From Thiovibrio frasassiensis (GTDB lineage Bacteria; Desulfobacterota; Desulfobulbia; Desulfobulbales; Desulfurivibrionaceae): a stretch of DNA of 64,000 nucleotides. Both the position numbers and the translations under genes were made by a program. This document shows, one piece after another, positions 16,421-25,748 of this stretch. How positions within the stretch are numbered: the first letter of the stretch is position 1; every line of letters begins with the position of its first letter. The notes under the pieces were generated by a model that worked only from the letters and a program-made list of their open reading frames with translations, had not been told where the DNA came from and searched no databases. The DNA lies in NCBI RefSeq assembly GCF_029607905.1, contig NZ_JAPHEH010000001.1:959530-1023529 (forward strand), in the 5' to 3' direction.

Positions 16421-17218
16421 ATGCTCCCCTACCCTGAGATCGACCCTATCCTCCTCCACCTCGGCCCCCTCCAGGTCCGCTGGTACGGCCTGATGTATGT
16501 TTTGGGCTTTATGGCCTCCTATCTGCTGGTCCGCCACCAGATCAGGCGATACAACCTCACCGTACTGGGCAAACATTTTGAAAATCTCAATCTGGTGCTG
16601 ATCGTCAGCCTGGTGCTGGGCGCCCGCTTGGGCTATGTCCTCTTTTACAACCCCGCCTATTACCTGGCAAATCCGCAAGATATTTTGGCCACCTGGCAGG
16701 GCGGCATGTCCTTCCACGGGGCGCTGATGGGGATGTTGCTGGGCGGCCTGCTTTTCTGCAAAATCACCGGCCTGCCTTTCTGGCAGAGCGCGGATGTCTA
16801 CATCATCACCACCCCCATCGGCTTGGGATTGGGACGAATCGGCAACTTCATCAACGGCGAGCTCTACGGCCGGATGAGCGATGTCCCGTGGGGTATGGTC
16901 TTTCCCGGGGGCGGGTCGATGCCGCGCCATCCCTCCCAGCTCTATGAAGCTTTCCTCGAAGGGGTCGTGCTCTTCTCCCTGCTCTGGCTTTTAAAAAACC
17001 GATACTGGCAACGGGGTTGGCCCACCGGTTCGCTCCTCGCCCTGTTTCTCCTCTTTTACGGGATTTTCCGCACCGTGGTCGAGCTGTTTCGCCAGCCCGA
17101 CGCCCAGCTCGGCTTTTTATTCAATGTCCTTACCATGGGCCAGCTCTTGAGCAGCCTGATGATTGGTACCGGCTTGCTCATCCTCTTCTTGCGGCGAAAA
17201 AGCGCTGGGGCTGCCTGA
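16421..17218 (+). CDS. lgt: prolipoprotein diacylglyceryl transferase
   Basis: The 265-residue integral membrane protein with about seven hydrophobic segments carries the Lgt signature 'GLGLGRIGNFINGELYGR' (about residues 130-147). It also has 'GGMSFHGALMG' and the 'PRHPSQLYEA' segment. It transfers diacylglycerol from phosphatidylglycerol to the lipobox cysteine of prolipoproteins in the inner membrane. Likely clients in this window are the FlgO-like lipoprotein and the lipoprotein at 54851-55867. No strong Shine-Dalgarno site precedes the ATG, which follows an AT-rich stretch related to the repeat at 14456. Confidence 0.96.
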   Translation: MLPYPEIDPILLHLGPLQVRWYGLMYVLGFMASYLLVRHQIRRYNLTVLGKHFENLNLVLIVSLVLGARLGYVLFYNPAYYLANPQDILATWQGGMSFHGALMGMLLGGLLFCKITGLPFWQSADVYIITTPIGLGLGRIGNFINGELYGRMSDVPWGMVFPGGGSMPRHPSQLYEAFLEGVVLFSLLWLLKNRYWQRGWPTGSLLALFLLFYGIFRTVVELFRQPDAQLGFLFNVLTMGQLLSSLMIGTGLLILFLRRKSAGAA

Positions 17219-17265
17219 TCTCTTAATCATTAGCAAGAAACAAAAAGTTGCCCGCCCCCTAAGCT

Positions 17266-17372
17266 GTAAACGTTTAGAAGCGCTGCAGATGCGCGAAAGA
17301 GGCCTGTGAGCTATAGCCAGCCTATGCAAACAGGCCGATGACAAAGCAGATGCGGTGCTTCTGAATGTTTAC
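17266..17372 (+). ncRNA. candidate structured RNA: 22-bp helix with four G-U pairs plus inner stems
   Basis: Bases 17266-17287 pair with 17351-17372 over 22 consecutive positions with no mismatch, provided four G-U wobbles are allowed. On the opposite strand the same four positions would be A-C mismatches, so pairing is preserved only in plus-strand RNA. Inside, GGCCTGT (17301-17307) pairs with ACAGGCC (17330-17336), and a small ATAG/CTAT stem (17313-17316/17322-17325) caps it. The outer motif ATGTTTAC recurs at 17396-17403. It could be a small RNA, a 5' leader of the M16 gene, or a decayed mobile palindrome. Confidence 0.5.
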
Positions 17373-17396
17373 GATCTCTTGACGCAGAATCCGTAG

Positions 17397-20327
17397 ATGT
17401 TTACAGTGCTCAGGAGACAAAAAACAAGGCGCGGCGCGTATCCCACGAAAAATATGCTTTCGCCGCCTGTTACAACCCCTCGGCCAATAACCATGCCCCA
17501 CACCAGACACCAAGGCGGCGCACACCACCGCACGCCAGACGCGAGGCCTGACTCCGGGTTCTTTCCCCGCTTTCAGCGACTCTTTTTCTTCCTTCTGCTC
17601 CTGTGTATAACCATGACCCCAACCTATGTTGAAGCTATTGAAATCGCCCCGCACCTGCATAAAAACAAGCTCGATAACGGCCTGACCGTCCTGGTCAAGG
17701 AGACCCCCGGCACCAAGGTGGCCACGGTCCAGATCTGGGTCAAGGCGGGAAGCATCTACGAAGATAAGCATGAGGCGGGGATCACCCATCTCATCGAGCA
17801 TATGATCTTCAAAGGCACCCCCACCCGGGCACCCGGCGAGGTGGCCGGAGCCATCGAGGCGGTGGGCGGCCAGATCAATGCCTACACCTCTTATGAGTAC
17901 ACGGTGTATCACGCCACCCTCTCCTCCCGGAACTGGGCGGATGCCATGGAGGTGCTCACCGACGCGGTACTCCACTCCAATTTCGACGGAGGAGAACTGG
18001 AGCGGGAAAAAAAGGTGGTGCTGGAAGAGATCCGCATGCGCAAGGACCGGGCCAATATCGCCCTCTTTCAAGAGCTCATGGCCCAAGCTTACACGACGCA
18101 CCCCTACCGGCTGCCCATCAGCGGCACCGCCGAGAGCGTCAGCGCTATCAGCCGCGACGACATCCTCCGCTACATGGAAAAACATTATTACCCGGGCAAT
18201 TTCACCGTGGTGGTGGTGGGCGATGTCCGGGTCCAGCAGGTGGTGGATACGGTGAATTCTCTGATGGGGGGATTGCCCCGCAGCACAGCCAAGCCCCCCG
18301 CCATCGCCAAGGAACCGGAGCAAAAGGCAACCCGCTTTTTCTCCCTGAGCGAGGATGTCAACCAAACCCAGCTGGCTCTGTCCTTTGCCGGCCCTTCTTT
18401 CCGGGGGCAGGATGCGGCCGTGGTCGATGTGATGACCTCCATTCTCGGCAGCGGCGAGACCTCCCGGTTATATACCCGGCTGCGCAACGACACGGGTCTG
18501 GTCTACCGCATCGACGGCTCGGCCTTTACCCCCCGCGATCCGGGCTTGCTCGAATTTACCGCCACCCTGGATGCGGACAAGCTGGTGCTCGCCCTGGAAA
18601 CAACGCTCACCGAGCTCTTCCGGATGAAACACACCAAGGTGAGCGATGAGGAGCTTGACCGGGCCAAACGCAACCTGGAGAGCGATTTCATCTTCAACCT
18701 GGAACGGGCCGAGGGCCAGGCCAGGATCTTGGGCTCCTTCGAGTTTCTGACCGGCGATCCCCGCGAGGACAAATATCTTGCCCGGGTCCGGGCGGTGAGC
18801 AAGGAGGATATCCAGCGGGTTGCCGCCTTCTATCTCCGGGGCGAGCATCTCACCGTGGGCACCATTGCCCCGCTGGGCACCACTCTGCCCCTGAATAAGG
18901 CGCAAGACCTGACCCCGATCATCGCCAAGGCCGAAGCCGCAGCCAAGCTAGGGCAGCCCGCCTCACAGGTGGACGATGCCTTTCTCACCGGGGTGCACCG
19001 CTTTGTCCTGAAAAACGGCATCCGCCTCCTGGTCCGGGAAAACCATGACGTGCCCACGGTTTCCGTCCGGGCCGTTCTGCCCGGCGGACTCCGCAGCGAG
19101 ACCGCGACCAGCAACGGCGCCTTCGCCTTTATCAGCGAACTCCTGCCCAAGGGCACCCAAGAGCTGAGCGCGGAAGAGCTGGCCAAGAAAGTGGCCAACA
19201 TGGCCGGCTCCATCGGCGGCTTCAACGGCAAGAACACCTTCGGGGTCAAGGGAGACTTTCTCTCCCGCTACACCAACAAAGGATTGGCCTTGGTGCGTGA
19301 CATACTCCTTACCCCGGCCTTCTCGCCGGCAGAGGCCGAAAAGATCCGGCCGGAACTGCTCTCCCAGCTCAAGAATCAGGAAGACTCCCTGCCCAGCCTC
19401 GCCTTTAAGGAATTCAACAAACGCTTGTTCATGGGCCATCCCTACGGCCTCAATACCCAGGGCGAAGAGGCGGTCCTCCGCAACATCACCGTACCCGAGC
19501 TGAAACGGTTGTACGAAGAGCATGCCCGACCCGAGACCCTGGTTCTGGCCGTAGCCGGCGACGTCGACGCGGAAAAGATCAAGGAGCTGGCGGAAGAGCT
19601 TTTCTCCGGATGGCCCATGACCCCGCCGGAACAATCGCGGAGCAGTGAAAGCATGCTCCCCCCCGAGGTGCCGGCCGGCCCGGATATCATCAACATCCCC
19701 CGGGACAAACAACAGGTGCATATCATCATCGGTTTTCTCGGCACCACCCTGACCAGTGAGGACCGCTACCCCCTCGAGGTATTGGATACCGCCCTTTCCG
19801 GCCAAAGCGGCCGGTTGTTCACCGAGCTGCGCGATAAGCAGAGCCTGGCCTACAGCCTCTCCTCCTTCTCCCTTTTGGGGCTGGACACCGGCTCCTTCGG
19901 CATCTACATCGGCACCAGCCCGGACAAAAAGGATGAGGCGATCAAGGCCGTCTGGCAGCAGCTCTTCCGGGTAATGGAAGAACCGCTCAGCGAGGAGGAG
20001 CTGGTCAAGGCGAAGAATGTCCTGATCTCCAATTACGAGCTGGGCTTGCAGACCAGAGGGAATCAGGCGATGGAAATGGCCTTGAACGAGTCCTACGGCC
20101 TGGGCCAGGATTTCGGCAACCGCTATGTGCATGCCATTGAGCAGGTCGATGCCCAAACCGTGCTGGCCATCGCCCGCAAATACATCCGCCCCGCCAACTA
20201 TGTGCAGGTCACGGTGGGGGCCAACCCCCTCCTCACGGTCCCGGAGGTTGCGGAGCCCAAAGAAACGACTGAACCGGTGCCGACCGCGACCGAACCCGCT
20301 ATTCCTTCAGAAAAAACCGGTGAATAA
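17397..20327 (+). CDS. tandem-domain M16 (insulinase-family) zinc peptidase, exported
   Basis: The 976-residue protein has two M16 halves. The first has the inverted zinc motif H131-LIE-H135 and should be catalytic. The second (from about residue 535) lacks HxxEH and is the usual inactive partner half, with an R-Y-type pair near '[13 protein letters not shown]'. A hydrophobic segment '[18 protein letters not shown]' (about 61-79) looks like a signal peptide, so the mature enzyme is periplasmic and likely degrades peptides or signal fragments. The start is uncertain: ATG 17397 lies at the edge of the RNA-like hairpin, while 17454 or 17493 would give a more usual signal peptide. It is followed one base later by rpe. 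Confidence 0.92.
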   Translation: MFTVLRRQKTRRGAYPTKNMLSPPVTTPRPITMPHTRHQGGAHHRTPDARPDSGFFPRFQRLFFFLLLLCITMTPTYVEAIEIAPHLHKNKLDNGLTVLVKETPGTKVATVQIWVKAGSIYEDKHEAGITHLIEHMIFKGTPTRAPGEVAGAIEAVGGQINAYTSYEYTVYHATLSSRNWADAMEVLTDAVLHSNFDGGELEREKKVVLEEIRMRKDRANIALFQELMAQAYTTHPYRLPISGTAESVSAISRDDILRYMEKHYYPGNFTVVVVGDVRVQQVVDTVNSLMGGLPRSTAKPPAIAKEPEQKATRFFSLSEDVNQTQLALSFAGPSFRGQDAAVVDVMTSILGSGETSRLYTRLRNDTGLVYRIDGSAFTPRDPGLLEFTATLDADKLVLALETTLTELFRMKHTKVSDEELDRAKRNLESDFIFNLERAEGQARILGSFEFLTGDPREDKYLARVRAVSKEDIQRVAAFYLRGEHLTVGTIAPLGTTLPLNKAQDLTPIIAKAEAAAKLGQPASQVDDAFLTGVHRFVLKNGIRLLVRENHDVPTVSVRAVLPGGLRSETATSNGAFAFISELLPKGTQELSAEELAKKVANMAGSIGGFNGKNTFGVKGDFLSRYTNKGLALVRDILLTPAFSPAEAEKIRPELLSQLKNQEDSLPSLAFKEFNKRLFMGHPYGLNTQGEEAVLRNITVPELKRLYEEHARPETLVLAVAGDVDAEKIKELAEELFSGWPMTPPEQSRSSESMLPPEVPAGPDIINIPRDKQQVHIIIGFLGTTLTSEDRYPLEVLDTALSGQSGRLFTELRDKQSLAYSLSSFSLLGLDTGSFGIYIGTSPDKKDEAIKAVWQQLFRVMEEPLSEEELVKAKNVLISNYELGLQTRGNQAMEMALNESYGLGQDFGNRYVHAIEQVDAQTVLAIARKYIRPANYVQVTVGANPLLTVPEVAEPKETTEPVPTATEPAIPSEKTGE

Positions 20328-20328
20328 G

Positions 20329-20985
20329 ATGCTCAAGACCATGATCGCCCCCTCCATCCTTTCCGCGGATTTTGCCCGGCTGGGAGAAGAAATAACCGCA
20401 GTGGCCAAGGCTGGCGCCGATGTGATCCACATCGACGTGATGGACGGCCATTTCGTGCCCAACATCACCATCGGCCCCCTGGTGGTCAAGGCGGTGCGCA
20501 GGATCACCGACCTGCCGCTGGATGTCCACCTGATGATCGAAAACGCCGACGCCTATCTGGAAGATTTTGCCAATGCCGGAGCGGACTGGATCACGGTGCA
20601 TGTGGAAACCGGCTATCACCTGCACCGGACCATCCACCGCATCAAGGAGCTGGGCAAGAAGGCAGGGGCGGTGCTCAACCCGGCCACCCCCCTGAGCAGC
20701 CTGGAAGAGATCCTGCCCGATCTGGACCTGGTCATGCTGATGACGGTGAACCCCGGCTTTGGCGGGCAGTCCTTCATCGAAAGCTCCCTGGCCAAGATCC
20801 GGCAGCTCAAAAAAATGATCGACGACCGGGGACTGCAGGTGGGGATTGAGGTGGACGGCGGGGTGAGCCCGAAAACCATCGGTCCCATTGCCGCGGCCGG
20901 GGCCAACATCTTCGTGGCCGGTTCCGCCGTGTTCGGCAAAGACGACTACGGTAAGGTTATCGCTGAATTGAAGGGCGCTTGCTGA
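20329..20985 (+). CDS. rpe: ribulose-phosphate 3-epimerase
   Basis: The 218-residue TIM-barrel enzyme interconverts ribulose 5-phosphate and xylulose 5-phosphate in the pentose phosphate pathway. Signatures are '[16 protein letters not shown]', the metal ligands in '[14 protein letters not shown]' and 'LDVHLMIE', '[10 protein letters not shown]', and 'EVDGGV' near the phosphate site. I choose ATG 20329, one base after the peptidase stop, which gives the standard N-terminus; the frame is open further upstream but only in the shadow of the peptidase gene. It converges with hslO, 6 bp away. Confidence 0.96.
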   Translation: MLKTMIAPSILSADFARLGEEITAVAKAGADVIHIDVMDGHFVPNITIGPLVVKAVRRITDLPLDVHLMIENADAYLEDFANAGADWITVHVETGYHLHRTIHRIKELGKKAGAVLNPATPLSSLEEILPDLDLVMLMTVNPGFGGQSFIESSLAKIRQLKKMIDDRGLQVGIEVDGGVSPKTIGPIAAAGANIFVAGSAVFGKDDYGKVIAELKGAC

Positions 20986-20991
20986 ACCGTT

Positions 20992-21888
20992 TTATCCGCG
21001 CCCAGTCCGTTCCTGCCAGAGGGCTTCCATCTCCTCTCGATTAAAAAGATAGGTGGTGTTGCAGTAATGGCAGCAGGTCTCCACCGGAAACGGGCCGCCG
21101 CGCAGCTCATCGAGATCCTCTTCCGGCAGGGTGAGGAGGCGGGCGGAGATATTTTCCTTGGAGCAGGGGCAACCAAACCGTACTGGCCCGGAGGTGAGTA
21201 TCTCCGGCTGAAAATCGGCGAACTCTTCCGCAAGCAAGGATTCCGGCGTACCCCCTTCGGCAAAATAACGCCCCAGGGAAGGAAGTGCCGCGATCCGTTC
21301 CTCCAGCTCCGTCATGAGCTCTGGGGGTGCTCCGGGCATGGCCTGCAGCAGCAACCCGCCCGCCCCCACCGGCAGCCCTTCGCTATCGAACTGGATACTC
21401 AGCGCTATGGCGGTTGGGGTTTGCTCGGAGGTGTGGAAATAATGGCTGAGATCCAGGGCCAGATTCCCGTGCTCCAGCATGATGGTGCCGGTGAACGGCT
21501 GGCTGGCCCCTGCCAGATGGGTGCTCACCGAGAGAAAGCCTGCCCCGTAAAAAGACGCGAGATCAAACGACTCCAGGGGTTTTTCCAGGGGAATCGGATT
21601 CTGCCGCAGGTAGCCGCGCACCTCGCCCGCCCCGTTGCCCTCCGCCACCAGCCCCTTGATCGGGCCGGAACACTCAATCCGCACAGCAAGACGGTCCTTC
21701 TCCCCCTTCAGACTCGTGGCAAGCAGGGCCGCAGCCAGGCAACCGTGCCCTAAGACCAGGGTTTCCAACAACCCCAGGCCGTGCCTGGTCCGCATCTCGG
21801 CGACCAAATCATTCCCCCGCAGTAGCACCCCGCGCACCGCCTTATCGCCCAGGAGAAAACGGATCCGTACGTCAGCCGACTGTCTCAC
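20992..21888 (-). CDS. hslO: redox-regulated chaperone Hsp33
   Basis: The 298-residue protein has the Hsp33 fold and the C-terminal redox switch: C-P-C in 'RFGCPCSKENISARLL' and C-H-Y-C in 'VETCCHYCNTTYLF'. These four cysteines bind zinc when reduced and form disulfides on oxidative stress, which activates the holdase. It overlaps the upstream protease gene by 4 bp, so the two minus-strand genes are probably one operon linking protein quality control in cytoplasm and envelope. Confidence 0.96.
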   Translation of the reverse strand: MRQSADVRIRFLLGDKAVRGVLLRGNDLVAEMRTRHGLGLLETLVLGHGCLAAALLATSLKGEKDRLAVRIECSGPIKGLVAEGNGAGEVRGYLRQNPIPLEKPLESFDLASFYGAGFLSVSTHLAGASQPFTGTIMLEHGNLALDLSHYFHTSEQTPTAIALSIQFDSEGLPVGAGGLLLQAMPGAPPELMTELEERIAALPSLGRYFAEGGTPESLLAEEFADFQPEILTSGPVRFGCPCSKENISARLLTLPEEDLDELRGGPFPVETCCHYCNTTYLFNREEMEALWQERTGRG

Positions 21889-23054
21889 ATTCCCCCCAGA
21901 TACTGACCGAATTCCGTTTTCACCTCCGGGAAAGGCACGGCAAAGCCGATTCCCTGGGTATCCCGCAAAACCATGGTGTTGATGCCGATGAGGCCGCCCT
22001 GCTCGTCAATCAGCGGACCGCCGCTGTTGCCGGGGTTGATCGGCGCATCGGTCTGGATGAATTTCCGGCCCTTGTACTCGCGATAGCCGGAGATGATCCC
22101 GGCGGTCACGGTATGCCGCAGGCCGGCGGGATTGCCGATGGAATAGACCTTCTGGCCCTGGCCGAGATGGCGGCTGTCCGTCACCGGGGAGATAAAAGGG
22201 GCATTGTAGCAATCCACCGCGAGCAGGGCCAGATCGGCACGGTCGCTCATCTTCAGCGATTGCACGGGAAGCTCGCTGCCGTCGATCAGGATCACCTTGA
22301 TGTCGGAACTCCAGGAGGAGCGCTCGATCCGCTGCAGCTGGCCATTGATCTCGGTGAGCATGCCGCTGTATTTCTCATACGCCTCCTGCCGGCGCTGCAG
22401 CTCCTCTTCCACCTGACGCCGCACCCCGGCGTCCCGGATCCCGGCAAGCTGCCGTTCCAGCACCGCCCTGTTCCTGCGGTCCCGCTCCAGGTCCCCGGCC
22501 AGCTTCTCCGCTTTGCCCTTCAGGGTTTTCAGCTGAGCGGCGTCAAATTCCACCACATGCCGGTTGGTGACGATATAGCCATTGGCGGAAACAAAAAAGC
22601 CGGAGCCGCTCCCCCAGGGGGTCTTGATAAAAACCGTGGCATTTCTGGCCTGCTCCAGGCCATTGCCCACCGGAAAGGCAGCGGCCAGCTTTCCGGCAAG
22701 CCCCTCAGCGGTTTGTACCTGGACCGGACCCTCTGGCCGCACCACCGGCTGCGAAGGGTTCTGCCCTTGCTGCTCAAGGGCCGGGGAAGATACTTCCCTG
22801 GAGGGAGCAATATCCCCCCCGGTTTTTTGTTGCTGGCCAAACATATACCACCCAGCCACCAGCCCAATCAGCAAGGCAACCGCCCAACCGGTTAAACCCG
22901 AACCGGTTCGGGCTGTGGCAACAGGGATTTCCGTTTCGGTCTGGCTCGGCAGGGATTTTTCTTCCTCCCTTTTCTGGAGGCGGGCAAAGATTACCCCGCA
23001 TCGTTCGCATTCCTTCTCACCGGCCTGCACATGGCCGCATTTTGGACACTCCAT
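21885..23054 (-). CDS. membrane-anchored trypsin-like serine protease with N-terminal zinc ribbon and coiled-coil insertion
   Basis: The 389-residue protein starts with a zinc ribbon (C3, C6, C16, C19), then a single membrane segment (about 53-73). The trypsin-like domain follows with H166 ('TNRHVV'), D274 ('ADLALLAVD') and S344 ('NPGNSGGPL'), the Deg-type triad. Between His and Asp is a ~75-residue charged heptad-like insertion (about 172-246) that ordinary Deg proteases lack. No PDZ domain follows. The zinc ribbon should be cytoplasmic and the protease periplasmic. It shares a 4-bp overlap with hslO downstream. Confidence 0.88.
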   Translation of the reverse strand: MECPKCGHVQAGEKECERCGVIFARLQKREEEKSLPSQTETEIPVATARTGSGLTGWAVALLIGLVAGWYMFGQQQKTGGDIAPSREVSSPALEQQGQNPSQPVVRPEGPVQVQTAEGLAGKLAAAFPVGNGLEQARNATVFIKTPWGSGSGFFVSANGYIVTNRHVVEFDAAQLKTLKGKAEKLAGDLERDRRNRAVLERQLAGIRDAGVRRQVEEELQRRQEAYEKYSGMLTEINGQLQRIERSSWSSDIKVILIDGSELPVQSLKMSDRADLALLAVDCYNAPFISPVTDSRHLGQGQKVYSIGNPAGLRHTVTAGIISGYREYKGRKFIQTDAPINPGNSGGPLIDEQGGLIGINTMVLRDTQGIGFAVPFPEVKTEFGQYLGGM

Positions 23055-23151
23055 TCCCTCACCCTTTCCTATGGCCGACAGCCTAACAACAGAGTATGAC
23101 CCGATACGATTCTATACACCATTGCTCCGGCACTCGACAAATTTTTAGCGA

Positions 23152-23186
23152 AAAAAAAGCCCGCTTTCTGCAAGCGGGCTTTTTTT
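23152..23186 (-). terminator. bidirectional-type intrinsic terminator
   Basis: GCCCGCTT (23159-23166) and AAGCGGGC (23172-23179) form a stem flanked by seven A and seven T, so it can work in both directions. It lies downstream of the minus-strand DQSDID-repeat gene, and only about 100 bp before the start of the protease gene read on the same strand. It therefore most likely insulates the protease-hslO operon from the envelope cluster. Confidence 0.9.
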
Positions 23187-23207
23187 ATAACCTGTATCCG
23201 GCGAAAA

Positions 23208-25157
23208 TTACTGGGGAATCCCCCACAAAGGACTTTGCCGTTTGGATACAGGGGTAATGGCAACCTCTTTGCTGGCCCGCTGACCACCGGGGTCCGTGGC
23301 GGTGACCCGGATGACGATCCGTGTCTTTTGCTCCGTGCGAAAAGAAGAGGGCACGATAAAGGAAACCGCCGAATCTTCTCCGCGGAACTTCTCCAGATGC
23401 ACCACCGCGCCGGCCACCTGCTCCCAGGTATACCGCACCCCGCCGGGGGAATCATCCTTGGTCAGCCCTGCATCAAGCACCACGTTTTCCCCCACCTTGT
23501 ACGAATCAGCCACCGGTCTCAGGACCAAGACCGGCGGTTTGTCGTTGCGCTTTACCGTGATGATCAGCTTACGGGCCTTGGAATATACCCCGGCCGCCTT
23601 AAATCGGTAGCGCACCTCCTCCTTGCCGCCAAAATATCTGTCCGGCAGATACCTATGCCGACCGCGGTCAAGACGCTGCAGGGAGCCGCGCAGGGGGGCG
23701 CCGCCGAGGATTTCCACCGAGACCTTGGCGTCAAAGGGGGCCTCGTTGGCTCCAGCCCAGATCTTTTTCCAGTTAATGGTCAGCGGGGCAGTGCTCAGGG
23801 TCCGCAGCCGGACATTATTTGCCGCCACCACCGGTTTCTCTTCGGCCGGCGCTGCTTCCGCCGCAACCGGCTTGATTTCCTCCGGCCCCATGACCACCAC
23901 CTTAGCGGGAGCACTGGTCAACTGTCCGTCGGAAACCTGGAATTCAAAGCTGTCTTCCCCGGGGAAATCCTTGTTGGGCAGATAGGTGATCTTGGGCAGA
24001 TCGCCGGAGATCCTGCCGAACTTGGGCGGGCTCACGATCTCAAACTTCAGGGGATCGTTGTTTGGATCGGTTCCGGTAAGCTCGATGGCCAGATTCTCAT
24101 TGGCTTTTACCATGCGCCAATGCGATTCGCTCGCCACCGGCGGCGCATTGGGCGGGACAACGGGCGGAGCGACAACCGGTGCGGCAGGCATCTCCTGGGC
24201 AGGCGGGGGCACGGGCACCGGCATCACGCCTTTCTTGTTTTTCGTCATATACCAGTAGCCGCCTCCGCCGAGCAAAATCAGGCAGACCACCGCAATAGCC
24301 AACCCTTTTTTCTTCCCACCTTTTGGCGGCGGGGCAAAGGGATTATCGGTGCTCGAAGCAGAGGGATTTTCCCTACTGTTGTCCATGGTGGCCTCCGCAA
24401 GAAAATCCGGCACAGCTGCGGCAGGAGAGGCAGTGGCAAAAATATCCTCTTCTCCCATCCCTCCCTGCGGAGCTGTACCAACGGTATTGGTTTCGTCGGG
24501 GATATCGGGCAGGTCGCCAAAATCAAACTCATCATCATCAAACCCGCCATCATCCGGCAAACCGAAATTATCTTCTCCGGAGGCGGTTGCCCCCGCTTTT
24601 CCACTTCCTTGTTGAGCCACCTCGGCAAAAGTCACCGTTTCGCCAGGACCCGACTCATCGTCGCCCAGTTCGGAAAAAAGATGGTCCAGATCATCCTTGC
24701 TCGGTGCGCCCAACCCCTCGGTCATGCCTGATGGGGCGGAATCGGTTTCCTCATCCGCGCCGGAAAAAAGACTGTCAATATCGGACTGGTCCAGATCAAA
24801 ATCATCGTCAGCCGAGGGTGCCGCGGCAACCGGGGCTTCTTCTCCGCCGCCGAGCAGAGAGTCGATGTCGGACTGGTCCAGCTCGGAAAACCCTTCGTCT
24901 CCCCCTCCTGCAGCGGAAACAGGGGCAGCACCCCCGCCGCCACCTCCCAAGAGGGCATCAATATCGGACTGGTCCAATTCCCCGCCATCATCACTGTCCG
25001 GGGACGGCCCACTGGAGGCTGCTCCGCCGCCGAGCAGAGAATCGATGTCGGACTGATCCATTTCGCCCGACTCCTCTTGCGCAGGGGTGCCGGGCGTTTC
25101 TTCCGCCAGATCGTCCAGCCAGTCGTCTATCTCAAGGCCTGATTTTTCTTCCGCCAT
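23208..25157 (-). CDS. membrane protein with four FliM-like DQSDID repeats and C-terminal Ig/cadherin-like domains
   Basis: The 649-residue protein has an acidic cytoplasmic N-terminus with near-identical motifs DQSDIDSLLGGG at about 34-45, 62-73, 94-105 and 123-133. A fifth, degenerate copy (KDDLDHLFSELG) lies near 154. The motif resembles the FliM N-terminal peptide (SQ-EIDALL) that binds phosphorylated CheY. One membrane helix (about 285-305, after GGKKKG) leads to a Pro-rich linker, then an exported part with a cadherin/tandem-95-like domain ('NPLKFEIVSPPKFGRISG', 'DSFEFQVSDGQLTS') and PKD/Ig-like repeats. This suggests an envelope-spanning signalling or anchoring protein; the function is unknown. 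Last gene of the FlgO-like cluster. Confidence 0.8.
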   Translation of the reverse strand: MAEEKSGLEIDDWLDDLAEETPGTPAQEESGEMDQSDIDSLLGGGAASSGPSPDSDDGGELDQSDIDALLGGGGGGAAPVSAAGGGDEGFSELDQSDIDSLLGGGEEAPVAAAPSADDDFDLDQSDIDSLFSGADEETDSAPSGMTEGLGAPSKDDLDHLFSELGDDESGPGETVTFAEVAQQGSGKAGATASGEDNFGLPDDGGFDDDEFDFGDLPDIPDETNTVGTAPQGGMGEEDIFATASPAAAVPDFLAEATMDNSRENPSASSTDNPFAPPPKGGKKKGLAIAVVCLILLGGGGYWYMTKNKKGVMPVPVPPPAQEMPAAPVVAPPVVPPNAPPVASESHWRMVKANENLAIELTGTDPNNDPLKFEIVSPPKFGRISGDLPKITYLPNKDFPGEDSFEFQVSDGQLTSAPAKVVVMGPEEIKPVAAEAAPAEEKPVVAANNVRLRTLSTAPLTINWKKIWAGANEAPFDAKVSVEILGGAPLRGSLQRLDRGRHRYLPDRYFGGKEEVRYRFKAAGVYSKARKLIITVKRNDKPPVLVLRPVADSYKVGENVVLDAGLTKDDSPGGVRYTWEQVAGAVVHLEKFRGEDSAVSFIVPSSFRTEQKTRIVIRVTATDPGGQRASKEVAITPVSKRQSPLWGIPQ

Positions 25158-25191
25158 ACTCTCACCTGCGTCAGCAGCTCACAAAACAAGC

Positions 25192-25734
25192 TTACTGCAT
25201 ATAGACATAGCTATGGAGCGCCCGATAAATGGGTTCCGACATCTCGACATTGACCACATAGGAACGCCGATCGCCCCGGGTATTGGCCGCGAAAATATGG
25301 ATCCGCAGATACCCGTCCACTTCCTGAAGAACTCCGGAAACCCGCTGTTCATGCTCACCTGCCGAAGGAGCCCGCCACACGGCCAACGACTCATTGCTGA
25401 TCACCGCGGCCATTTGCTCGGCCAGGGTTGCGCCAAGCAGGGAAAACCGCTGCCGGGTGGAAAATTCACTGAGTACAATGAAGGGCTCGATGGTCACCGG
25501 CTCGGCGGCAAAAAAACCGTGCAGATGCTCCATGGCATCACTGCCGACCATGGCCACCAGGCTGGGAAGCGAGGCGTAGCTTCGCTGACTGACCATGCCC
25601 TCGGTTGCCGAGCCTTGGTCATCCGCCTCTTTTTCCTTGGCCCAGGCCCCGGTTGCCCAAAAAACACAGAGCAGCACAAGCAGCACCACCTGCGTTGGAA
25701 ACACCATTCTTTGCACCACTCCGGATATCTTCAT
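25192..25734 (-). CDS. exported protein, FlgO-like (weak)
   Basis: The 180-residue product has a signal peptide ('VVLLVLLCVFWATGAWA', about residues 16-32) and a small alpha/beta domain. Its 'FSLLGATLAEQMAAVISNESLAVWRA' recalls the FlgO core of its two upstream neighbours, but it is more divergent and lacks a lipobox. Position is 14 bp after the FlgO-like lipoprotein gene and 34 bp before the DQSDID-repeat gene, so it is co-transcribed with them. A periplasmic or outer-membrane-associated role is inferred. Confidence 0.65.
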   Translation of the reverse strand: MKISGVVQRMVFPTQVVLLVLLCVFWATGAWAKEKEADDQGSATEGMVSQRSYASLPSLVAMVGSDAMEHLHGFFAAEPVTIEPFIVLSEFSTRQRFSLLGATLAEQMAAVISNESLAVWRAPSAGEHEQRVSGVLQEVDGYLRIHIFAANTRGDRRSYVVNVEMSEPIYRALHSYVYMQ

Positions 25735-25748
25735 GCTCGGTGCTCCTC

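Noticed and set aside
17219-17396. Simple intrinsic terminator after lgt
   Set aside because: The long helix has no T-tract and its wobble pattern suggests a longer structured RNA instead.
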